Of a stretch of 64,000 nt of DNA, positions 1 through 15,420 are shown one piece after another. Location of the stretch: the NCBI GenBank assembly GCA_023053545.1, contig JAKZAN010000079.1, positions 91,619 to 155,618 on the forward strand, in the 5' to 3' direction. Every line of letters starts with the position of its first letter. The first letter of the stretch is position 1. This DNA comes from Lepidurus packardi (Eukaryota > Arthropoda > Branchiopoda > Notostraca > Triopsidae). The position numbers were made by a program, and so were the translations under genes. A model generated the notes under the pieces. That model did no database searches, was not told where the DNA came from, and worked only from the letters and a program-made list of their open reading frames with translations.

Positions 1-3000
1 TTTCCAGACTGAATTAATTCCTTACGGAATTAATTAATTTCTTATGGACTTAATTAATTCCTTACGGAATGAATTAATTCCTTACGGACTGAATTAATTC
101 CTTACGGACTGAATTAATTCCTTACGGATTGAATTAATTATCTACGGACTTAATTAATTCAATACGGACTGAAATAATTCCTTACGGACTTAATTAATTC
201 CTTACGGACTTAATTATTTCCTTATGGACTCAATTAATTCCTAACGGACTTTATGAATTCCTTACGGACTGAATTAATTCCATACGGACTGAATTAATTC
301 CTTGCGGACTGAATTAATTCCTTACGGACTTAATTAATTCATTACGGACTGAATTAATTCCTTACGGACTGAATTAATTCCATACGGACTGAATTAATTC
401 TTCACGGACTTAAATAATTCCTTACGGACTTAATTTGTTTCTTATGGACTTAATTAATTAATAACGGACTTAATTAATACCTTACGGACTTAACTAATTC
501 TTTACGGACTTAATTAATTCCTTACGAATTAATTAATTCCTTAAAGAATGAATTAATTCCTTACGGACTGAATTAATTCCTTGCGGACTGAATTAATTCC
601 TTACGGACTTAATTAATTCCTTACGGCCTGAATTAATCCCTTACGGACTGAATTAATTCCTTGCGAACTGAATAAATTCTTTACGGACGGAATTAATCCC
701 TTACGGACTGAATTAATTAGTTACGGACTGAACTAATTGTTTACGGATTGAATTAATTCCTTACGGACTGAATTAATTAATTGCGGACTGAATTAATTCC
801 TTACGGACTTAATTAATTCATTACGGACTGAATTAATTCCTTACGGCCTGATTTAATTCTTTCCAGACTGAATTAATTCCTTACGGACTGAATTAATTCT
901 TTACGGAATTAATTAGTTCAATACGGACTGAAATAATTCCTTACGGAATTAATTAATTCCTTATGGACTCAATTAATTCCTAACGGACTTTATGAATTCC
1001 TTACGGACTGAATTAATTCCTTACGGACTTAATTAATTCATTACGGACTGAATTAATTCCTTACGGACTGAATTAATTCCATACGGACTAAATTAATTCT
1101 TCACGGACTTAAATAATTCCTTACGGACTTAATTTGTTTCTTATGGACTTAATTAATTAATAACGGACTTAATTAATACCTTACGGACTTAATTAATTCC
1201 TTACGGACTTAATTAATTCTTTACGGACTTAATTAATTCCTTACGAATTAATTAATTCCTTACGGAATGAATTAATTCCTTACGGACGGAATTAATTCCT
1301 TGCGGACTGAATTAATTCTTTACGGACTTAAATAATTCCTTACGGACTTAATTAATTTCTTATGGACTTAATTAATTCCTTATGGACTTAATTAATTCCT
1401 AACGGACTTAATGAATTCCTTACGGACTGAATTAATTCCTTACGGACTGAATTAATTCCTTACGGACTGAATTAATTCTTTACGGAATTAATTAGTTCAA
1501 TACGGACTGAAATAATTCCTAACGGAATTAATTAATTCCTTATGGACTCAATTAATTCCTAACGGAGTTTATGAATTCCTTACGGACTGAATTAATTCCA
1601 TACGGACTGAATTAATTCCTTGCGGACTGAATTAATTCCTTACGGACTTAATTTATTCATTACGGACTGAATTAATTCCTTACGGACTGAATTAATTCCA
1701 TACGGACTGAATTAATTCTTCACGGACTTAAATAATTCCTTACGGACTTAATTTGTTCCTTATGGATTTAATTAATAAATAACGGAATTTATTAATACCT
1801 TACGGATTTAATTAATTCTTTACGGACTTAATTAATTCTTTACGGACTTAATTAATTCCTTACGAATTAATTAATTCCTTACGGAATGAATTATTTCCTT
1901 ACGGACTGAATTAATTCCTTGCGGACTGAATTAATTCCTTACGGACTGAATTAATTCCTTACGGCCTGAATTAATTCCTTACCGACTGAATTAATTCCTT
2001 GCGAACTGAATTAATTCTTTACGGACGGAATTAATCCCTTACGGACTGAATTACTTAGTTACGGACTGAACTAATTGTTTACGGATTGAATTAATTCCTT
2101 ACGGACTGAATTAATTAATTGCGGACTGAATTAATTCCTTACGGACTTAATTAATTCATTACGGACTGAATTAATTCCTTACGGCCTGATTTAATTCTTT
2201 CCAGACTGAATTAATTCCTTACGGACTTAATTAATTTCTTATGGACTTAATTAATTCCTTACGGAATGAATTAATTCCTTACGGACTGAATTAATTCCTT
2301 ACGGACTGAATTAATTCCTTACGGACTGAATTAATTCTCTACGGACTTAATTAATTCAATACGGACTGAAATAATTCCTTACGGACTGAAATAATTCCTT
2401 ACGGACTTAATTAATTCCTTACGGACTTAATTATTTCCTTATGGACTCAATTAATTCCTAACGGACTTTATGAATTCCTTACGGACTGAATTAATTCCAT
2501 ACGGACTGAATTAATTCCTTGCGGACTGAATTAATTCCTTACGGACTTAATTAATTCATTACGGACTGAATTAATTCCTTACGGACTGAATTAATTCCAT
2601 ACGGACTGAATTAATTCTTCACGGACTTAAATAATTCCTTACGGACTTAATTTGTTTCTTATGGACTTAATTAATTAATAACGGACTTAATTAATACCTT
2701 ACGGACTTAATTAATTCCTTACGGACTTAATTAATTCTTTACGGACTTAATTAATTCCTTACGAATTAATTTATTCCTTAAGGAATGAATTAATTCCTTA
2801 CGGACTGAATTAATTCCTTGCGGACTGAATTAATTCCTTACGGACTTAATTAATTCCTTACGGCCTGAATTAATCCCTTACGGACTGAATTAATTCCTTA
2901 CGGACTGAATTAATTCCTTACGGACTGAATTAATTCCTTACGGACTGAATTAATTCCTTACGGACTGAATTAATTCCTTACGGACTGAATTAATTCCTTG

Positions 3001-6000
3001 CGGACTGAATTAATTCCTTACGGACTTAATTAATTCATTACGGACTGAATTAATTCCTTACGGCCTGATTTAATTCTTTCCAGACTGAATTAATTCCTTA
3101 CGGACTGAATTAATTCTTCACGGACTTAAATAATTCCTTACGGACTTAATTAATTTCTTATGCGCTTAATTAATTCCTTATGGACTTAATTAATTCCTAA
3201 CGGACTTAATGAATTCCTTACGACTGAATTAATTCCTTACGGACTGAATTAATTCCTTACGGACTGAATTAATTCTTTACGGAATTAATTAGTTCAATAC
3301 GGACTGAAATAATTCCTAACGGAATTAAATAATTCCTTATGGACTCAATTAATTCCTAACGGAGTTTATGAATTCCTTACGGACTGAATTAATTCCATAC
3401 GGACTGAATTAATTCCTTGCGGACTGAATTAATTCCTTACGGACTTAATTTATTCATTACGGACTGAATTAATTCCTTACGGACTGAATTAATTCCATAC
3501 GGACTGAATTAATTCTTCACGGACTTAAATAATTCCTTACGGACTAAATTTGTTCCTTATGGATTTAATTAATTAATAACGGAATTTATTAATACCTTAC
3601 GGATTTAATTAATTCTTTACGGACTTAATTAATTCTTTACGGACTTAATTAATTCCTTACGAATTAATTAATTCCTTACGGAATGAATTATTTCCTTACG
3701 GACTGAATTAATTCCTTGCGGACTGAATTAATTCCTTACGGACTGAATTAATTCCTTACGGCCTGAATTAATTCCTTACCGACTGAATTAATTCCTTGCG
3801 AACTGAATTAATTCTTTACGGACGGAATTAATCCCTTACGGACTGAATTAATTAGTTACGGACTGAACTAATTGTTTACGGATTGAATTAATTCCTTACG
3901 GACTGAATTAATTAATTGCGGACTGAATTAATTCCTTACGGACTTAATTAATTCATTACGGACTGAATTAATTCCTTACGGACTGAATTAATTATCTACG
4001 GACTTAATTAATTCAATACGGACTGAAATAATTCCTTACGGACTGAAATAATTCCTTACGGACTTAATTAATTCCTTACGGACTTAATTATTTCCTTATG
4101 GACTCAATTAATTCCTAACGGACTTTATGAATTCCTTACGGACTGAATTAATTCCATACGGACTGAATTAATTCCTTGCGGACTGAATTAATTCCTTACG
4201 GACTTAATTAATTCATTACGGACTGAATTAATTCCTTACGGACTGAATTAATTCCATACGGACTGAATTAATTCTTCACGGACTTAAATAATTCCTTACG
4301 GACTTAATTTGTTTCTTATGGACTTAAATAATTAATAACGGACTTAATTAATACCTTACGGACTTAATTAATTCCTTACGGACTGAATTAATTCCTTGCG
4401 GACTGAATTAATTCCTTACGGACTTAATTAATTCCTTACGGCCTGAATTAATCCCTTACGGACTGAATTAATTCCTTGCGAACTGAATAAATTCTTTACG
4501 GACGGAATTAATCCCTTACGGACTGAATTAATTAGTTACGGACTGAACTAATTGTTTACGGATTGAATTAATTCCTTACGGACTTAATTAATTCCTTGCG
4601 AATTAATTAATTCCTTACGGACTGAATTAATTCCTTACGGACTGAATTAATTCCTTACGGACTGAATTAATTCTTTACGGAATTAATTAGTTCAATACGG
4701 ACTGAAATAATTCCTTACGGAATTAATTAATTCCTTATGGACTCAATTAATTCCTAACGGACTTTATGAATTCCTTACGGACTGAATTAATTCCTTACGG
4801 ACTTAATTAATTCATTACGGACTGAATTAATTCCTTACGGACTGAATTAATTCCATACGGACTAAATTAATTCTTCACGGACTTAAATAATTCCTTACGG
4901 ACTTAATTTGTTTCTTATGGACTTAATTAATTAATAACGGACTTAACTAATACCTTACGGACTTAATTAATTCCTTACGGACTTAATTAATTCTTTACGG
5001 ACTTAATTAATTCCTTACGAATTAATTAATTCCTTACGGAATGAATTAATTCCTTACGGACGGAATTAATTCCTTACGGACTGAATTAATTCCATACGGA
5101 CTGAATTAATTCCTTGCGGACTGAATTAATTCCTTACGGACTTAATTTATTCATTACGGACTGAATTAATTCCTTACGGACTGAATTAATTCCATACGGA
5201 CTGAATTAATTCTTCACGGACTTAAATAATTCCTTACGGACTTAATTTGTTCCTTATGGATTTAATTAATTAATAACGGAATTTATTAATACCTTACGGA
5301 TTTAATTAATTCTTTACGGACTTAATTAATTCTTTACGGACTTAATTAATTCCTTACGAATTAATTAATTCCTTACGGAATGAATTATTTCCTTACGGAC
5401 TGAATTAATTCCTTGCGGACTGAATTAATTCCTTACGGACTGAATTAATTCCTTACGGCCTGAATTAATTCCTTACCGACTGAATTAATTCCTTGCGAAC
5501 TGAATTAATTCTTTACGGACGGAATTAATCCCTTACGGACTGAATTAATTAGTTACGGACTGAACTAATTGTTTACGGATTGAATTAATTCCTTACGGAC
5601 TGAATTAATTAATTGCGGACTGAATTAATTCCTTACGGACTTAATTAATTCCTTACGGACTTAATTATTTCCTTATGGACTCAATTAATTCCTAACGGAC
5701 TTTATGAATTCCTTACGGACTGAATTAATTCCTTGCGGACTGAATTAATTCCTTACGGACTTAATTAATTCATTACGGACTGAATTAATTCCTTACGGAC
5801 TGAATTAATTCCATACGGACTGAATTAATTCTTCACGGACTTAAATAATTCCTTACGGACTTAATTTGTTTCTTATGGACTTAATTAATTAATAACGGAC
5901 TTCATTAATACCTTACGGACTTAATTAATTCCTTACGGACTTAATTAATTCTTTACGGACTTAATTAATTCCTTACGAATTAATTTATTCCTTAAGGAAT

Positions 6001-9000
6001 GAATTAATTCCTTACGGACTGAATTAATTCCTTGCGGACTGAATTAATTCCTTACGGACTGAATAAATTCTTTACGGACGGAATTAATCCCTTACTGACT
6101 GAATTAATTAGTTACGGACTGAACTAATTGTTTACGGATTGAATAAATTCCTTACGGACTGAATTAATTAATTGCGGACTGAATTAATTCCTTACGGACT
6201 TAATTAATTCATTACGGACTGAATTAATTCCTTACGGCCTGATTTAATTCTTTCCAGACTGAATTAATTCCTTACGGACTGAATTAATTCTTCACGGACT
6301 TAAATAATTCCTTACGGACTTAATTAATTTCTTATGGACTTAATTAATTCCTTATGGACTTAATTAATTCCTAACGGACTTAATGAATTCCTTACGACTG
6401 AATTAATTCCTTACGGACTGAATTAATTCCTTACGGACTGAATTAATTCTTTACGGAATTAATTAGTTCAGTACGGACTGAAATAATTCCTAACGGAATT
6501 AATTAATTCCTTATGGACTCAATTAATTCCTAACGGAGTTTATGAATTCCTTACGGACTGAATTTATTCCATACGGACTGAATTAATTCCTTGCGGACTG
6601 AATTAATTCCTTACGGACTTAATTTATTCATTACGGACTGAATTAATTCCTTACGGACTGAATTAATTCCATACGGACTGAATTAATTCTTCACGGACTT
6701 AAATAATTCCTTACGGACTTAATTTGTTCCTTATGGATTTAATTAATTAATAACGGAATTTATTAATACCTTACGGATTTAATTAATTCTTTACGGACTT
6801 AATTAATTCTTTACGGACTTAATTAATTCCTTACGAATTAATTAATTCCTTACGGAACGAATTATTTCCTTACGGACTGAATTAATTCCTTGCGGACTGA
6901 ATTAATTCCTTACGGACTGAATTAAATCCTTACGGCCTGAATTAATTCCTTACCGACTGAATTAATTCCTTGCGAACTGAATTAATTCTTTACGGACGGA
7001 ATTAATCCCTTACGGACTGAATTAATTAGTTACGGACTGAACTAATTGTTTACGGATTGAATTAATTCCTTACGGACTGAATTAATTAATTGCGGACTGA
7101 ATTAATTCCTTACGGCCTGATTTAATTCTTTCCAGACTGAATTAATTCCTTACGGACTTAATTAATTTCTTATGGACTTAATTAATTCCTTACGGAATGA
7201 ATTAATTCCTTACGGACTGAATTAATTCCTTACGGACTGAATTAATTCCTTACGGACTGAATTAATTCCTTACGGACTGAATTAATTATCTACGGACTTA
7301 ATTAATTCAATACGGACTGAAATAATTCCTTACGGACTGAAATAATTCCTTACGGACTTAATTAATTCCTTACGGACTGAATTAATTCCATACGGACTGA
7401 ATTAATTCCTTACGGACTTAATTAATTTATTACGGACTGAATTAATTCCTTACGGACTGAATTAATTCCATACGGACTGAATTAATTCTTCACGGACTTA
7501 AATAATTCCTTACGGACTTAATTTGTTTCTTATGGACTTAAATAATTAATAACGGACTTAATTAATACCTTACGGACTTAATTAATTCCTTACGGACTGA
7601 ATTAATTCCTTGCGGACTGAATTAATTCCTTACGGACTTAATTAATTCCTTACGGCCTGAATTAATCCCTTACGGACTGAATTAATTCCTTGCGAACTGA
7701 ATAAATTCTTTGCGGACGGAATTAATCCCTTACGGACTGAATTAATTAGTTACGGACTGAACTAATTGTTTACGGATTGAATTAATTCCTTACGGACTTA
7801 ATTAACTCCTTGCGAATTAATTAATTCTTTACGGACTGAATTAATTCCTTACGGACTGAATTAATTCCTTACGGACTGAATTAATTCTTTACGGAATTAA
7901 TTAGTTCAATACGGACTGAAATAATTCCTTACGGAATTAATTAATTCCTTATGGACTCAATTAATTCCTAACGGACTTTATGAATTCCTTACGGACTGAA
8001 TTAATTCCTTACGGACTTAATTAATTCATTACGGACTGAATTAATTCCTTACGGACTGAATTAATTCCATACGGACTAAATTAATTCTTCACGGACTTAA
8101 ATAATTCCTTACGGACTTAATTTGTTTCTTATGGACTTAAATAATTAATAACGGACTTAATTAATACCTTACGGACTTAATTAATTCCTTACGGACTGAA
8201 TTAATTCCTTGCGGACTGAATTAATTCCTTACGGACTTAATTAATTCCTTACGGCCTGAATTAATCCCTTACGGACTGAATTAATTCCTTGCGAACTGAA
8301 TAAATTCTTTACGGACGGAATTAATCCCTTACGGACTGAATTAATTAGTTACGGACTGAACTAATTGTTTACGGATTGAATTAATTCCTTACGGACTGAA
8401 TTAATTAATTGCGGACTGAATTAATTCCGTACGGACTGAATTAATTCTTCACGGACTTAAATAATACCTTACGGACTTAATTAATTCTTTACGGACTTAA
8501 TTAATTCTTTACGGACTTAATTAATTCCTTACGAATTAATTAATTCCTTACGGAATGAATTAATTCCTTACGGACTGAATTAATTCCTTGCGGCCTGAAT
8601 TAATTCCTTACGGACTGAATTAATTCCTTACGGCCTGAATTAATTCCTTACGTACTGAACTAATTCCTTGCGAACTGAATTAATTCTTTACGGACGGAAT
8701 TAATCCCTTACGGACTGAATTAATTAGTTACGGACTGAACTAATTGTTTACGGATTGAATTAATTCCTTACGGACTGAATTAATTAATTGCGGACTGAAT
8801 TAATTCCTTACGGACTTAATTAATTCATTACGGACTGAATTAATTCCTTACGGCCTGATTTAATTCTTTCCAGACTGAATTAATTCCTTACGGACTGAAT
8901 TAATTCTTTACGGACTTAAATAATTCCTTACGGACTTAATTAATTTCTTATGGACTTAATTATTCCTTATGGACTTAATTAATTCCTAACGGACTTAATG

Positions 9001-10327
9001 AATTCCTTACGGACTGAATTAATTCCTTACGGACTGAATTAATTCCTTACGGACTGAATTAATTCTTTACGGAATTAATTAGTTCAATACGGACTGAAAT
9101 AATTCCTTACGGACTGAATTAATTCCTTACGGACTGAATTAATTCTTTAGGATCGATTGAATTCCTTACTTACTGAATTAATTCCTTACGGACTGGATTA
9201 ATTCCTTACGGACTGAATTAATTCCTTACGGAATGAATTAATTCCTTACGGACTGAATTAATTCCTTACGGACTGAATTAATTCCTTACGGACTGAATTA
9301 ATTCCTTACGGACTGAATTAATTCTCTACGGACTTAATTAATTCAATACGGACTGAAATAATTCCTTACGGACTTAATTAATTCCTTACGGACTTAATTA
9401 ATTCCTTATGGACTCAATTAATTCCTAACGGACTTTATGAATTCCTTACGGACTCAATTAATTCCATACGGACTGAATTAATTCCTTGCGGACTGAATTA
9501 ATTCCTTACGGACTTAATTAATTCATTACGGACTGAATTAATTCCTTACGGACTGAATTAATTCCATAAGGACTGAATTAATTCTTCACGGACTTAAATA
9601 ATTTCTTACGGACTTAATTTGTTTCTTATGGACTTAAATAATTAATAACGGACTTAATTAATACCTTACGGACTTAATTAATTCCTTACGGACTGAATTA
9701 ATTAGTTACGGACTGAACTAATTGTTTACGGATTGAATTAATTCCTTACGGACTGAATTAATTAATTGCGGACTGAATTAATTCCTTACGGACTGAATTA
9801 ATTCCTTACGGCCTGAATTAATTCCTTACGTACTGAACTAATTCCTTGCGAACTGAATTAATTCTTTACGGACGGAATTAATCCCTTACGGACTGAATTA
9901 ATTAGTTACGGACTGAACTAATTGTTTACGGATTGAATTAATTCCTTACGGACTGAATTAATTAATTGCGGACTGAATTAATTCCTTACGGACTTAATTA
10001 ATTCATTACGGACTGAATTAATTCCTTACGGCCTGATTTAATTCTTTCCAGACTGAATTAATTCCTTACGGACTGAATTAATTCTTTACGGACTTAAATA
10101 ATTCCTTACGGACTTAATTAATTTCTTATGGACTTAATTATTCCTTATGGACTTAATTAATTCCTAACGGACTTAATGAATTCCTTACGGACTGAATTAA
10201 TTCCTTACGGACTGAATTAATTCCTTACGGACTGAATTAATTCTTTACGGAATTAATTAGTTCAATACGGACTGAAATAATTCCTTACGGACTGAATTAA
10301 TTCCTTACGGACTGAATTAATTCTTTA

Positions 10328-13300
10328 GGATCGATTGAATTCCTTACTTACTGAATTAATTCCTTACGGACTGGATTAATTCCTTACGGACTGAATTAAT
10401 TCCTTACGGAATGAATTAATTCCTTACGGACTGAATTAATTCCTTACGGACTGAATTAATTCCTTACGGACTGAATTCATTCCTTACGGACTGAATTAAT
10501 TCTCTACGGACTTAATTAATTCAATACGGACTGAAATAATTCCTTACGGACTTAATTAATTCCTTACGGACTTAATTAATTCCTTATGGACTCAATTAAT
10601 TCCTAACGGACTTTATGAATTCCTTACGGACTCAATTAATTCCATACGGACTGAATTAATTCCTTGCGGACTGAATTAATTCCTTACGGACTTAATTAAT
10701 TCATTACGGACTGAATTAATTCCTTACGGACTGAATTAATTCCATAAGGACTGAATTAATTCTTCACGGACTTAAATAATTTCTTACGGACTTAATTTGT
10801 TTCTTATGGACTTAAATAATTAATAACGGACTTAATTAATACCTTACGGACTTAATTAATTCCTTACGGACTGAATTAATTAGTTACGGACTGAACTAAT
10901 TGTTTACGGATTGAATTAATTCCTTACGGACTGAATTAATTAATTGCGGACTGAATTAATTCCTTACGGACTTAATTAATTCATTACGGACTGAATTAAT
11001 TCCTTACGGCCTGATTTAATTCTTTCCAGACTGAATTAATTCTTTACGGACTGAATTAATTCCTTACGGACTTAATTTGTTTCTTATGGACTTAATTAAT
11101 TAATAACGGACTTAATTAATTAATAACGGACTTAATTAATACCTTACGGACTTAATTAATTCCTTACGGACTTAATTAATTCTTTACGGACTTAATTAAT
11201 TCCTTACGGAATGAATTAATTCCTTACGGACTGAATTAATTCCTTGCGGAATGAATTAATTCCTTACGGACTGAATTTATTCCTTACGGCCTGAATTAAT
11301 CCCTTACGGCCTGAATTAATTCCTTGCGAACTGAATTAATTCTTTACGGACGGAATTAATCCCTTACGGACTGAATTAATTAGTTACGGACTGAACTAAT
11401 TGTTTATGGATTGAATTAATTCCGTACGGACTGAATTAATTCCGTACGGACTGAATTAATTAATTGCGGACTGAATTAATTCCTTACGGACTTAATTAAT
11501 TCTTTACGGACTTAATTAATTCCTTACGAATTAATTAATTCCTTACGGAATGAATTAATTCCTTACGGACTGAATTAATTCCTTGCGGCCTGAATTAATT
11601 CCTTACGGACTGAATTAATTCCTTACGGCCTGAATTAATTCCTTACGTACTGAACTAATTCCTTGCGAACTGAATTAATTCTTTACGGACGGAATTAATC
11701 CCTTACGGACTGAATTAATTAGTTACGGACTGAACTAATTGTTTACGGATTGAATTAATTCCTTACGGACTGAATTAATTAATTGCGGACTGAATTAATT
11801 CCTTACGGACTTAATTAATTCATTACGGACTGAATTAATTCCTTACGGCCTGATTTAATTCTTTCCAGACTGAATTAATTCCTTACGGACTGAATTATTT
11901 CTTTACGGACTTAAATAATTCCTTACGGACTTAATTAATTTCTTATGGACTTAATTATTCCTTATGGACTTAATTAATTCCTAACGGACTTAATGAATTC
12001 CTTACGGACTGAATTAATTCCTTACGGACTGAATTAATTCCTTACGGACTGAATTAATTCTTTACGGAATTAATTAGTTCAATACGGACTGAAATAATTC
12101 CTTACGGACTGAATTAATTCCTTACGGACTGAATTAATTCTTTAGGATCGATTGAATTCCTTACTTACTGAATTAATTCCTTACGGACTGGATTAATTCC
12201 TTACGGACTGAATTAATTCCTTACGGAATGAATTAATTCCTTACGGACTGAATTAATTCCTTACGGACTGAATTAATTCCTTACGGACTGAATTAATTCC
12301 TTACGGACTGAATTAATTCTCTACGGACTTAATTAATTCAATACGGACTGAAATAATTCCTTACGGACTTAATTAATTCCTTACGGACTCAATTAATTCC
12401 TAACGGACTTTATGAATTCCTTACGGACTCAATTAATTCCATACGGACTGAATTAATTCCTTGCGGACTGAATTAATTCCTTACGGACTTAATTAATTCA
12501 TTACGGACTGAATTAATTCCTTACGGACTGAATTAATTCCATAAGGACTGAATTAATTCTTCACGGACTTAAATAATTTCTTACGGACTTAATTTGTTTC
12601 TTATGGACTTAAATAATTAATAACGGACTTAATTAATACCTTACGGACTTAATTAATTCCTTACGGACTGAATTAATTAGTTACGGACTGAACTAATTGT
12701 TTACGGATTGAATTAATTCCTTACGGACTGAATTAATTAATTGCGGACTGAATTAATTCCTTACGGACTTAATTAATTCATTACGGACTGAATTAATTCC
12801 TTACGGCCTGATTTAATTCTTTCCAGACTGAATTAATTCTTTACGGACTGAATTAATTCTTCACGGACTTAAATAATTCCTTACGGACTTAATTTGTTTC
12901 TTATGGACTTAATTAATTAATAACGGACTTAATTAATACCTTACGGACTTAATTAATTCCTTACGGACTTAATTAATTCTTTACGGACTTAATTAATTCC
13001 TTACGGAATGAATTAATTCCTTACGGACTGAATTAATTCCTTGCGGAATGAATTAATTCCTTACGGACTGAATTTATTCCTTACGGCCTGAATTAATCCC
13101 TTACGGCCTGAATTAATTCCTTGCGAACTGAATTAATTCTTTACGGACGGAATTAATCCCTTACGGACTGAATTAATTAGTTACGGACTGAACTAATTGT
13201 TTATGGATTGAATTAATTCCGTACGGACTGAATTAATTCCGTACGGACTGAATTAATTAATTGCGGACTGAATTAATTCCTTACGGACTTAATTAATTCT

Positions 13301-15420
13301 TTACGGACTTAATTAATTCCTTACGAATTAATTAATTCCTTACGGAATGAATTAATTCCTTACGGACTGAATTAATTCCTTGCGGCCTGAATTAATTCCT
13401 TACGGACTGAATTAATTCCTTACGGCCTGAATTAATTCCTTACGTACTGAACTAATTCCTTGCGAACTGAATTAATTCTTTACGGACGGAATTAATCCCT
13501 TACGGACTGAATTAATTAGTTACGGACTGAACTAATTGTTTACGGATTGAATTAATTCCTTACGGACTGAATTAATTAATTGCGGACTGAATTAATTCCT
13601 TACGGACTTAATTAATTCATTACGGACTGAATTAATTCCTTACGGCCTGATTTAATTCTTTCCAGACTGAATTAATTCCTTACGGACTGAATTAATTCTT
13701 TACGGACTTAAATAATTCCTTACGGACTTAATTAATTTCTTATGGACTTAATTATTCCTTATGGACTTAATTAATTCCTAACGGACTTAATGAATTCCTT
13801 ACGGACTGAATTAATTCCTTACGGACTGAATTAATTCCTTACGGACTGAATTAATTCCTTACGGACTGAATTAATTCTTTACGGAATTAATTAGTTCAAT
13901 ACGGACTGAAATAATTCCTTACGGACTGAATTAATTCCTTACGGACTGAATTAATTCTTTAGGATCGATTGAATTCCTTACTTACTGAATTAATTCCTTA
14001 CGGACTGGATTAATTCCTTACGGACTGAATTAATTCCTTACGGACTGAATTAATTCCTTACGGACTGAATTAATTCCTTACGGACTGAATTAATTCCTTA
14101 CGGACTGAATTAATTCCTTACGGACTGAATTAATTCTCTACGGACTTAATTAATTCAATACGGACTGAAATAATTCCTTACGGACTTAATTAATTCCTTA
14201 CGGACTTAATTAATTCCTTATGGACTCAATTAATTCCTAACGGACTTTATGAATTCCTTACGGACTCAATTAATTCCATACGGACTGAATTAATTCCTTG
14301 CGGACTGAATTAATTCCTTACGGACTTAATTAATTCATTACGGACTGAATTAATTCCTTACGGACTGAATTAATTCCATAAGGACTGAATTAATTCTTCA
14401 CGGACTTAAATAATTTCTTACGGACTTAATTTGTTTCTTATGGACTTAAATAATTAATAACGGACTTAATTAATACCTTACGGACTTAATTAATTCCTTA
14501 CGGACTGAATTAATTAATTGCGGACTGAATTAATTCCTTACGGACTTAATTAATTCATTACGGACTGAATTAATTCCTTACGGCCTGATTTAATTCTTTC
14601 CAGACTGAATTAATTCTTTACGGACTGAATTAATTCTTCACGGACTTAAATAATTCCTTACGGACTTAATTTGTTTCTTATGGACTTAATTAATTAATAA
14701 CGGACTTAATTAATACCTTACGGACTTAATTAATTCCTTACGGACTTAATTAATTCTTTACGGACTTAATTAATTCCTTACGGAATGAATTAATTCCTTA
14801 CGGACTGAATTAATTCCTTGCGGAATGAATTAATTCCTTACGGACTGAATTTATTCCTTACGGCCTGAATTAATCCCTTACGGCCTGAATTAATTCCTTG
14901 CGAACTGAATTAATTCTTTACGGACGGAATTAATCCCTTACGGACTGAATTAATTAGTTACGGACTGAACTAATTGTTTATGGATTGAATTAATTCCGTA
15001 CGGACTGAATTAATTAATTGCGGACTGAATTAATTCCTTACGGATTTAATTAATTCATTACGGACTGAATTAATTCCTTACGGCCTGATTTAAGTCTTTA
15101 AAGACTGAATTAATTCCTTACGGACTGAATTAATTCTTTACGGACTTAAATAATTCCTTACGGACTTAATTAATTTCTTATGGGCTTAATTAATTCCTTA
15201 TGGACTTAATTAATTCCTAACGGACTTAATGAATTCCTTACGGACTGAATTAATTCCTTACGTACTTAATAATTCCTTACGGACTGAATTAATTCCTTAC
15301 GGACTGAATTAATTCCTTACGGACTGAAATAATTCTTTACGGAATTAATTAATTCAATACGGACTGAAATAATTCCTTACGGACTGAATTATTTCCTTAC
15401 GGACTGAATTAATTCTTTAG
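10328..15420. repeat. Higher-order repeat of about 1.8 kb
   Basis: The marker GGATCGATTG occurs at 10328, 12145 and 13962, spacing 1817 bp twice. A second independent marker, CCGTACGG, gives 11422, 13219 and 14996 (spacing 1797 and 1777). The monomer order between markers is the same in each copy, with gains or losses of single monomers: for example, the copy starting at 12145 lacks one TTATGGACTC-neighbouring monomer near 12385. The last copy is cut short, since the next marker comes after 1458 bp. Boundaries are approximate because the unit is defined by marker phase, not by unique sequence. Confidence 0.8.

Noticed and set aside
3221..3226. CGACTG (missing G) as a base error
   Set aside because: The same form occurs at about 6396 in a matching higher-order context, so it is a true inherited variant.
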